7,574 nt of DNA from Chitinophaga pinensis (GTDB lineage Bacteria > Bacteroidota > Bacteroidia > UKL13-3): assembly GCA_943323675.2 (NCBI GenBank), contig CALPIR020000109.1:1-7574 (forward strand). The letters are read 5' to 3'. The position numbers and the translations under genes are program-made. How positions within the stretch are numbered: the first letter of the stretch is position 1; every line of letters begins with the position of its first letter. Below are positions 1 to 5,879 of the stretch, piece after piece. The notes beneath the pieces were generated by a model that saw nothing but the letters and a program-made list of their open reading frames with translations, was not told the DNA's origin and did not search any database.

Positions 1-1266
1 ATCTTCACCAATTTTTTCGCTTAAGTTATTCATGGCGCTACTCCAAATTTCACTATCGCTATAAAAGTCTCCTACTTTATTTTCATATGTTTTTGTTGAT
101 GCACCATTGCGACCATTCCAAAACTCGTTATGACCATCCCACCCAAAAATGTTTTTCCATAAAAACGGATTGATTCTTTTAGAATATGCACAAGACATGG
201 CATCGCAAATGGCTTCTTCTAACGCACGTCTTTCAGTGCCAATCGCATCAGTTGGGTTTAAACTATGAGAAATGGCATGTGTATATTCATGTACAATTAC
301 ATCAGCATCTTCGGCATCAGGTACACCACCCAAACCAAAATGTAACGATGTATCAGGGTCATAACTAAAATAACTTTGATCGGCATTACTACTGTGTGGG
401 TCAACACTAAGTTGGTAGTTAACCAAATTATTAAACCCTAAACTTTTAACATAAGACTGCACTTGCGATATATGATACAATGCCATTACTTCTTTAAATC
501 CAATTTGTTTGCGTGTAAAATCAAACGTATCGGTGATTAATTTTGAAGGTATATAATTTGGCGATTTAATATCTACTATGGCTGCGTATTTGTTTTTAAG
601 GTAAAAAGTGTCTAAGTTAAACTGAGCAGGAATATTAACCCATTCCCGCTGTTCGTTTAATAAAGTATAATCACTATCATTAAAATTGCGATAAGTTCCG
701 TCTTTGCCATAAACAACTCCTGCTGTGGTAAGTGGGTCGGGGTTAAATACCCGAGCTTTTATAATGGTATCTGTAAAATATAAACGGTTGTCTTTTTGGT
801 AAAGTATGGTTCCGTCATTTTGTTTTAATGCAAATTCGTAACCGTTTTTATGTGCTTTAGCCAACACCAAACTATGATTATTTACCACCCAAAAGTTATG
901 GTTTACAATATTACCCAATTCTATGGTTAATGTATTTATATCAACCAATGTACCAAAGCTATTTAATATCCCGCCATTTTTGTTTGTATTTACTTTTAAA
1001 TATGCTCCATAAATAGGCAAACCTTCATGCATTTGCTGGTATAAGTAATGTTTTCCAATATTGCTCTCAGTAAAAGTTTTTAGAACTAAATCTTCATTGC
1101 CGCTTTTATTTAATAATTGTTTTTGCTGATTAAATTGAGCAGGCAATAATTCACTTAGGACCAATATTGGTGTTTGTTCTATTAGACGCGTCTCTGCCTG
1201 ATGTTGGGCAAAAGCTGATACACTTATTAAAAATAATATAGAGCTGAATGCTATTGTTTTTTTCAT
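1..1266 (-). CDS. Exported M36/M4-like zinc metallopeptidase with FTP propeptide (3' end outside window)
   Basis: Only the first 422 codons are present; the frame is open to the left edge. Residues 1-20 (MKKTIAFSS..., ending SAFA before Gln21) form a typical Sec signal peptide. Residues about 68-115 resemble the FTP propeptide of fungalysin/thermolysin zymogens (HYLYQQMHEGLPIYGAYLKV), a segment known to act as chaperone and inhibitor. ARVFNPDPLTTA (around 170-180) resembles a segment common in Bacteroidota M36-like proteins. The zinc site is HEYTH at 326-330, preceded by GLGGVPDAEDADVIV. EEAICD at 350-355 supplies the likely third zinc ligand, Glu351, and Asp355. HEYTH is the fungalysin form of HExxH, but the spacing to Glu351 (21 residues) is close to thermolysin's. 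The predicted role is secreted or surface protein hydrolysis. A C-terminal T9SS sorting domain is plausible but lies outside the window. The start overlaps the yigZ stop as ATGA. I am sure of the gluzincin fold family and less sure of M36 versus M4. Confidence 0.88.
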   Translation of the reverse strand, partial: MKKTIAFSSILFLISVSAFAQHQAETRLIEQTPILVLSELLPAQFNQQKQLLNKSGNEDLVLKTFTESNIGKHYLYQQMHEGLPIYGAYLKVNTNKNGGILNSFGTLVDINTLTIELGNIVNHNFWVVNNHSLVLAKAHKNGYEFALKQNDGTILYQKDNRLYFTDTIIKARVFNPDPLTTAGVVYGKDGTYRNFNDSDYTLLNEQREWVNIPAQFNLDTFYLKNKYAAIVDIKSPNYIPSKLITDTFDFTRKQIGFKEVMALYHISQVQSYVKSLGFNNLVNYQLSVDPHSSNADQSYFSYDPDTSLHFGLGGVPDAEDADVIVHEYTHAISHSLNPTDAIGTERRALEEAICDAMSCAYSKRINPFLWKNIFGWDGHNEFWNGRNGASTKTYENKVGDFYSDSEIWSSAMNNLSEKIGED

Positions 1267-1880
1267 TGTTCTGAAATGAATTTAATTTCAAATAACCTCT
1301 TTTCTTTAAGGTAGTCAGTTATTTCTATTGCTTTTGTTTTACGTACTTCAAAGATACTACTAAATTGTGTTCCGTTATAGGTGTGGCTTAATATTTTAGC
1401 ACCAAATTGTTTGTAAGCTTTATACACTTCATTCTCGTCTTCGTAATCCCCTACTACCAAGTGGTGTTCTGTAATTATTTTCTCAAGAATTGTAGCTGCT
1501 TTTAACGCCTCATTAGCCGATTCTCCATAAGCGTGAATTAACCCCGGAACACCAAGTAATTTTCCGCCAAAGTGCCGAACTACCACAACCAAAGTGTTGG
1601 TAAGTTGTTTGCTAAGTATAGCGCGTAATATGGGTTTTCCTGCAGTATTGTTTGGCTCGCGGTCATCATTGCTTTTTTGTATTTCTTGTGCTGTACCCAA
1701 AATGTATGCATAACAATGATGCGCAGCTGTATAATGTTCTTTTTTTAGGTTGTTGATGATGTCTTTTACTTCGTTTTCGTTAGTTATGGGGTATGCAAAT
1801 CCTAAGAATTTACTGCCTTTGTCCTTAAACTCACCCTCGCTTTTAACTGCTATTGTTTTATACGTATCGGAAAATAACAT
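1263..1880 (-). CDS. yigZ: YigZ/IMPACT family protein (UPF0029 + DUF1949)
   Basis: A 205-residue cytoplasmic protein, close to the 204 residues of E. coli YigZ. The N-terminal UPF0029/IMPACT domain (about 10-125) carries the family signatures SKFLGFAYPI (23-32), HHCYAYILG (54-62), DDREPNNTAGKPIL (72-85, family form DDGEPSGTAGKPIL) and VRHFGGKLLGVPGLIHAYG (101-119). Residues about 140-205 correspond to the ferredoxin-like DUF1949 domain. The frame extends 11 codons further upstream to an ATG at 1913, but that would overlap the transporter gene. The internal ATG at 1880 lies one base after the transporter stop (TAG-T-ATG), and MLFSDTYKTI fits the family N-terminus, so I chose it. The biochemical role of bacterial YigZ is unsettled; eukaryotic IMPACT is a translation-linked regulator of GCN2 signalling. 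It ends in an ATGA overlap with the downstream peptidase gene. Family assignment is firm and function is not. Confidence 0.93.
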   Translation of the reverse strand: MLFSDTYKTIAVKSEGEFKDKGSKFLGFAYPITNENEVKDIINNLKKEHYTAAHHCYAYILGTAQEIQKSNDDREPNNTAGKPILRAILSKQLTNTLVVVVRHFGGKLLGVPGLIHAYGESANEALKAATILEKIITEHHLVVGDYEDENEVYKAYKQFGAKILSHTYNGTQFSSIFEVRKTKAIEITDYLKEKRLFEIKFISEQ

Positions 1881-1881
1881 A

Positions 1882-2739
1882 CTAGCTAAAAGATAAAATA
1901 ACAATTGATGCAATAGCGATTACAAACCCTAACCAATTTATTTTACTTAAATGCTCCTTAAAAATAAGTAAACCAACTAACGTGGTGGTTAATACAATAC
2001 CAATGTTATTTATAGGAAGTACAATGCTTGCTTCGGTAAATGCGCCAAGTGTTTTTAATAAAAAAAACATGCATAAATAATTCGGTATGCCAAGTGCTAT
2101 TCCCCACAAAATATTTTTAAGTGTAAGCTTTTGTTTGCCTCTAAATATTTGAAAGGCAAGTAAAGTTCCTCCAAATACAAATGCAGTTAAAAATACAAAA
2201 CTTAAAATATGATTGGTGTCAAAGGGAGGGATGTAATTTTTATTGATGATGTTTAAAAGTGTATCAATACAACCACTACCAATAAATACATACAATGGAA
2301 AATACCATAACCCTTTTTGTGTTGATGTGTTGTTGCTTTTGCTAATAAAATATACCGCTGTTAATGACAAAATTATCCCGCATAGCTTTAATAATCCTAC
2401 ATTTTCGCTAAAAAAAAACAGAGCATATACCACAGGAATGGCAACCGATAACTTAGCGGAAACCATACTAATCGATACGCCAAATTTTTGTGCTGTTTGA
2501 CTGATGCTGTAAAATACGCTGATAAACAAAAAGCCTAAAGCTAAAGTATAAGGAAACCAACCCTCGCTCCAAAACTGTGTTGTAATTCCTGGCTTGTCGG
2601 TGATGATATTTCCCATAATGGCACAAGTAAGGTAATTAACTACAATGGCCTGAAATGTATTTACATTGTACCTATTAAATAGTTTAAAATAACTTACAAC
2701 TATTACGGAAGTGATGATACTTAAAAATAGATAAATCAT
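1882..2739 (-). CDS. EamA/DMT-superfamily inner-membrane transporter
   Basis: A 285-residue, highly hydrophobic protein with ten predictable membrane helices, at roughly 2-19, 29-46, 63-80, 88-109, 115-133, 145-166, 178-199, 208-229, 236-259 and 266-284. This is the 5+5 layout of the drug/metabolite transporter superfamily. The two halves end in matching EamA-type motifs: FFSENVGLLKLCGIIL (109-124) and IFKEHLSKINWLGFVI (259-274), where a conserved Glu precedes a helix containing a Gly. Members export or import amino acids, nucleotides, drugs or other small metabolites; the substrate cannot be read from the sequence. The start ATG overlaps the ribD stop (ATGA) and its stop lies one base before yigZ, so it is co-expressed with both. 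A link to flavins or their precursors is only a guess from the neighbourhood. Confidence 0.88.
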   Translation of the reverse strand: MIYLFLSIITSVIVVSYFKLFNRYNVNTFQAIVVNYLTCAIMGNIITDKPGITTQFWSEGWFPYTLALGFLFISVFYSISQTAQKFGVSISMVSAKLSVAIPVVYALFFFSENVGLLKLCGIILSLTAVYFISKSNNTSTQKGLWYFPLYVFIGSGCIDTLLNIINKNYIPPFDTNHILSFVFLTAFVFGGTLLAFQIFRGKQKLTLKNILWGIALGIPNYLCMFFLLKTLGAFTEASIVLPINNIGIVLTTTLVGLLIFKEHLSKINWLGFVIAIASIVILSFS

Positions 2740-3794
2740 TGGTTGTTTATGCGCGAAATAATATTGTTCTCAATTAAAAAAGATTCTTTGGTTTTGCCAA
2801 CTAAAGTTGGTGCTTTAATTCCTTGCGTTAATTGATGAGGGGCTTTAATAATAATAGCCTCATCCCAAACATTACTATCAATAAATGTTTGTAAAATTTG
2901 AGCACCACCTTCAATTACCAATGATTGTATTTTCTGTTTGTACAATTCAGTTAGAATCTGTGGTACTAAATCTTTTTTTCTAGTAATAGGGATATAGGTC
3001 ATGTTATAGGTCGATTCTGTTTGGTTTTCTTCATAAACAAATACAAAAGTGGGCTGTGTACCATCAAATAAACATAACGATTTTGATAATCTATTATTTA
3101 AATCTAATACCACCCTTTTAGGATTTCGACCTTGCCAATGGCGGGCACTCAGTTTTGGATTGTCAATCAAGGCTGTATTAGTTCCAACCATAAAGGCATC
3201 TTCTTGTGTTCGCCACCTGTGGGTTATTTTTTGTACGGTTGCTGCCGAAATTTGCTTTTGCTTTTCAAATTCAGTATCGCTTAATTCATTTTTATCTGGT
3301 GCAATAAAACCATCGTTGGTTTGAGCCCATTTTAAAATTACGTAGGGTCTTTTTTGGTTAATGTAAGTGATGTATCTTTTATTTGAATTCGCACATTCAT
3401 TTTTAAGTAAATCTGTTATAACGTTTATGCCTGCATCATTTAGCAATTTAATTCCTTTGCCACTAACTAATGGGTTAGGGTCGGTAATGCCAATTACCAC
3501 TTGTTTAATTCCGTGCTCAATTAAAGCGTTAGCACACGGTGGTGTTTTACCGAAATGGCTGCATGGTTCTAAGGTAACATAAACAGTACTTTCTTTAAGT
3601 AACCATTTATTGGTTACACTATTTAATGCTTGAATTTCTGCATGTGGTCCACCAAATTTTTGATGCCATCCTTCACCAATAATTATATTATTATGCACTA
3701 TTACGCAACCAACTTGCGGGTTTGGGGATACCGAACCAACACCTAGTTTGGCTAATTCGATTGCCCGTTGCATATATTTTTCATCTGGTATCAC
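2736..3794 (-). CDS. ribD: Bifunctional diaminohydroxyphosphoribosylaminopyrimidine deaminase / 5-amino-6-(5-phosphoribosylamino)uracil reductase
   Basis: RibD performs the second and third steps of riboflavin synthesis in the cytoplasm: zinc-dependent deamination of the pyrimidine made by GTP cyclohydrolase II, then NADPH-dependent reduction of the ribose. The 352-residue length is normal. The deaminase domain (about 4-145) shows SPNPQVGCVIV (23-33), the zinc ligand and catalytic pair HAE (51-53) and the two zinc cysteines in LEPCSHFGKTPPC (75-87). The reductase domain (about 148-350) begins RPYVILKWAQTNDGFIA (149-165) and contains HRWRTQEDAFMVGTNTALIDNP (split by eye at 192-201 and 202-213) and LVIEGGAQIL (292-301). 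The start is GTG at 3794, because DEKYMQRAIELAK aligns with E. coli DEYYMARALKLAQ and no ATG lies further upstream before a stop; the alternative ATG at 3773 would remove the DEKY segment. It appears to be first in a four-gene minus-strand operon. No FMN-riboswitch-sized leader exists upstream. Confidence 0.96.
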   Translation of the reverse strand: MIPDEKYMQRAIELAKLGVGSVSPNPQVGCVIVHNNIIIGEGWHQKFGGPHAEIQALNSVTNKWLLKESTVYVTLEPCSHFGKTPPCANALIEHGIKQVVIGITDPNPLVSGKGIKLLNDAGINVITDLLKNECANSNKRYITYINQKRPYVILKWAQTNDGFIAPDKNELSDTEFEKQKQISAATVQKITHRWRTQEDAFMVGTNTALIDNPKLSARHWQGRNPKRVVLDLNNRLSKSLCLFDGTQPTFVFVYEENQTESTYNMTYIPITRKKDLVPQILTELYKQKIQSLVIEGGAQILQTFIDSNVWDEAIIIKAPHQLTQGIKAPTLVGKTKESFLIENNIISRINNQ

Positions 3795-3827
3795 CTCGCG
3801 AAAGTAAGGTTTTTGTATTTTGCCACC
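3795..3827. promoter_or_regulatory. 33-bp divergent spacer between ribD and prmC
   Basis: This is the only non-coding DNA between two outward-facing genes, so promoters for both must lie here and reach into the opposite coding sequence. For the minus strand, TACTTTCG at 3806-3799 matches the Bacteroidota -7 element TAnnTTTG at all but one specified base. For the plus strand, TATTTTG at 3816-3822 is one base short of the same element. Neither has a convincing -33 TTG at the right distance. If the minus-strand element is real, the transcript would begin close to the ribD GTG, leaving almost no leader. The promoter role is inferred from gene orientation and not demonstrated by motif quality. Confidence 0.4.
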
Positions 3828-4706
3828 ATGAATTCAATATATGCGAGAGATTATTTTGTTGATTTTACCCGTAAATTATTAGCTGTATACGATGAAGATG
3901 AGGCCCGAGCTATTGCAGGATATGTGTGTGCCGAATTGCTCATGATTAAATGGCAACAACTAAATATCATACAAAAAGAGTTGAGTGGCGCTGAGGTGGA
4001 GCATTTTGATAAAATATTGAATAGGTTATTAAATGGAGAACCCATTCATTACATTTTAGGCTATACTTGGTTTTATGGTTTAAAGTTTGACCTTAACCCA
4101 AGTGTATTAATTCCAAGGCCCGAAACGGAAGAATTGGTTGATTTGGTGATGAGTTATTGCAGAAAAAACAATATTACTACACCAACTATTATTGATTTAG
4201 GAACAGGAAGCGGTTGTATACCCATTAGTTTAAAGAAAAACTTACCACAGGCAAAAGTATACGGGGTTGATTTGATGCCCAATGCAATAGCCACTGCTAA
4301 CCATAATGCACGTTTAAACAAAACCGATGTCACTTTTATTGAAGCAGATATATTAAAAACAGCAGCTTTGGTAACTGCACTCAAAATACAACAAAGCCCA
4401 ATTATCCTAATTAGTAATCCACCATACATTGCTCAAAAGGAATCAGAGGGGATACATAACAATGTACTTAAGCACGAACCCCATACGGCTTTATTTGTGC
4501 CAAATGATGACGTACTTTTGTTTTATAAAGCCATTGCAAATTATGTTCAGTTGTCGTTAAAGCAAGGCGATTCGGTGTGGTTAGAAATAAATCCACTTTT
4601 TGCCCAAGATACATTATCTCTATTTCAAAATTTATCAACCACAATTCAGTCGTCTATCATTAACGACATCTCAGGTAAACAACGGTTTGTATATGCTCTG
4701 ATTTAA
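3828..4706 (+). CDS. prmC: Peptide chain release factor N5-glutamine methyltransferase
   Basis: PrmC (HemK) uses S-adenosylmethionine to methylate the glutamine of the GGQ motif in release factors RF1 and RF2, which improves translation termination. The protein has 292 residues, a typical length. A helical N-terminal substrate-recognition domain (about 1-80) ends in EPIHYILGYTWFYGLKF (71-87). It is followed by VLIPRPETEELVDLV (93-107), the SAM-binding motif IDLGTGSGCIPISL (122-135) with acidic VDLM (147-150), and the catalytic NPPY at 197-200 that contacts the substrate glutamine. An in-frame ATG exists at 3768, but it lies inside ribD on the opposite strand and adds 20 residues unlike the family. 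ATG 3828 is therefore the start. It is the first gene of the plus-strand block, and no release factor gene is adjacent. Confidence 0.96.
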   Translation: MNSIYARDYFVDFTRKLLAVYDEDEARAIAGYVCAELLMIKWQQLNIIQKELSGAEVEHFDKILNRLLNGEPIHYILGYTWFYGLKFDLNPSVLIPRPETEELVDLVMSYCRKNNITTPTIIDLGTGSGCIPISLKKNLPQAKVYGVDLMPNAIATANHNARLNKTDVTFIEADILKTAALVTALKIQQSPIILISNPPYIAQKESEGIHNNVLKHEPHTALFVPNDDVLLFYKAIANYVQLSLKQGDSVWLEINPLFAQDTLSLFQNLSTTIQSSIINDISGKQRFVYALI

Positions 4707-4714
4707 TTATATTG
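4687..4714 (+). promoter_or_regulatory. Weak candidate promoter for the T9SS cargo gene
   Basis: A TTG at 4687-4689 is followed, after 18 bases, by TATATTG at 4708-4714. Together they resemble the Bacteroidota promoter layout of -33 TTG and -7 TAnnTTTG, although the -7 element is one T short. It overlaps the prmC stop codon and would start transcription about 30 bases before the ATG at 4750. In AT-rich DNA such matches occur by chance, and read-through from prmC is equally possible. Confidence 0.2.
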
Positions 4715-4749
4715 CCATACTATTTACCAATAAATCAAACAATTCTCAT

Positions 4750-5853
4750 ATGAAAAAAATTTACTTAGCTCTGTTAGCTGCCCTTTCCCTTACGGGTGCA
4801 TCGGCACAGTTTGTTACCCCAATGAACGCGAGTACCATTGCCGAATTGAAAGAAACTGAGTGGACTTTTCCAGGTCTTAAAAATGCCACAACCAAGGTGA
4901 AATATTGGATTTCGCCTACTGAAGTTGGTTTTGAGGCTGCTTTTTCTTTTAATATTGTGCGTGATGCGAATAATAATGTTACCAGTATGGTAACTACTGA
5001 AATAAATCAAAATAACCCACCTGCGTCAAAGTATTCAAGCATTGGTGTGGTTAACGGAAATAAACTTAATGTTCAAGTACAAACAGCCGATCCTCAAACA
5101 GCCGATCCTTTTGTTGACGTTCAAAAAGAAACGATTTTCAAAAATGCTTTTGGTAAAGATAGTTTAGTGGTGATTGAGCGATTAAACAGCCAAAATCAAT
5201 ATGATGAAGTGAGAAGGATACATTTAGTGTACAATGCAAATGGAGCAATTGTTGCCTTACAAGAGTTACTTCCTGCCTCAAATAATTATGAATTGGTTGG
5301 TTACCGCAACTTTGGGTATATTGGAAGCAAACGAGTATCAGATACCACCTACATTGTAGGGACAGGCGCTGATGAAGTTGTAGCTTATAACAAATTGTTT
5401 TACACGGCATCTGATAAATTAGATAGTATACTGTCTTTTAGCGTTAAGCAAGGAGTAGCCAGTATAGATGCAGGTTACAGGATGTATTATGACGCTAATC
5501 CAGGTATTGCAAGAATTCTAGTAACAAGTGTTACACCTACAGATACTTCGTTTGAATATCGTATTGATTACACCGGAACCGTTATTACTGCATTGAATGA
5601 AAATAAATTACTTAATGAAAACAACTTTGTATGCTTTCCTGTTCCTGCTAATAACGAATTAAATGTTACAGCCAATAACGGTGAGTTATATAGCTACACA
5701 TTGTTCGATATTTATGGTAAAAAAACCACTTCAATTAATATGTCAAATCAAGCAGTTATTAATACTGCTGGTATTGCCAATGGAGTTTATTTACTAAACA
5801 TACAAGATGTAAACGGAAATTCAACCAACAAGAAAATCACTATTCAACACTAA
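4750..5853 (+). CDS. Exported protein of unknown function with T9SS type A sorting domain
   Basis: The 367-residue product begins with a clear signal peptide (MKKIYLALLAALSLTGASA, cleavage before Gln20). Residues about 293-367 form a T9SS type A C-terminal domain. It shows FPVPANNELNV (a variant of the usual YPNPA motif), LFDIYGKK and ANGVYLLNIQDVNG, and ends NKKITIQH. Such domains direct proteins across the outer membrane, where they are normally removed and the cargo is released or attached to anionic lipopolysaccharide. The central region (20-290) is rich in Asn, Thr, Val and Tyr with alternating hydrophobic residues, suggesting beta structure. I recognise no enzyme motif there and no cysteine pattern. 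It carries an exact duplication, QTADPQTADP, at residues 111-120. The gene lies 43 bases after prmC and 26 bases before the M16 peptidase gene in the same direction. Sorting-domain assignment is firm; cargo function is unknown. Confidence 0.9.
   Translation: MKKIYLALLAALSLTGASAQFVTPMNASTIAELKETEWTFPGLKNATTKVKYWISPTEVGFEAAFSFNIVRDANNNVTSMVTTEINQNNPPASKYSSIGVVNGNKLNVQVQTADPQTADPFVDVQKETIFKNAFGKDSLVVIERLNSQNQYDEVRRIHLVYNANGAIVALQELLPASNNYELVGYRNFGYIGSKRVSDTTYIVGTGADEVVAYNKLFYTASDKLDSILSFSVKQGVASIDAGYRMYYDANPGIARILVTSVTPTDTSFEYRIDYTGTVITALNENKLLNENNFVCFPVPANNELNVTANNGELYSYTLFDIYGKKTTSINMSNQAVINTAGIANGVYLLNIQDVNGNSTNKKITIQH
5080..5109 (+). repeat. Perfect 15-bp in-frame tandem duplication
   Basis: The unit CAAACAGCCGATCCT occurs twice with no intervening base and no mismatch, coding QTADP twice (residues 111-120 of the T9SS cargo protein). 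Because 15 is a multiple of three, the frame is kept. Identity even at third codon positions suggests a recent slippage event. Confidence 0.9.
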
Positions 5854-5879
5854 TTTTTTTATAACGCTACATTTATTTT

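Noticed and set aside
186..368. Plus-strand open frame rich in His and Gln
   Set aside because: It lies antisense to the zinc-site region of the M36-like peptidase and has low-complexity composition; a shadow frame.
1881..1913. Longer yigZ start at ATG 1913
   Set aside because: It would overlap the transporter gene by 32 bases and add 11 residues not expected for the family; the ATG at 1880 gives the standard length.
3768..3827. Longer prmC start at ATG 3768 (20 additional residues)
   Set aside because: It would run into ribD on the opposite strand, and the added hydrophobic residues do not fit the PrmC N-terminus.
3822..3831. Perfect Kozak-like context (gccaccATGa) at the prmC start
   Set aside because: The surrounding genes are plainly bacterial and the match carries no meaning in that setting; treated as coincidence.
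4154..5410. Minus-strand open frames at 4154-4429, 4774-5010 and 5138-5410
   Set aside because: All are antisense to prmC or the T9SS gene, which carry strong family motifs; no independent evidence of coding.
5854..5860. Run of seven T after the T9SS gene stop, as a terminator
   Set aside because: No GC-rich inverted repeat precedes it, so an intrinsic terminator is not supported.
5868..5875. TACATTTA as a -7 promoter element for the M16 gene
   Set aside because: Transcription would start at or after the ATG at 5880, so it could not provide a leader, and the last base differs from the consensus.
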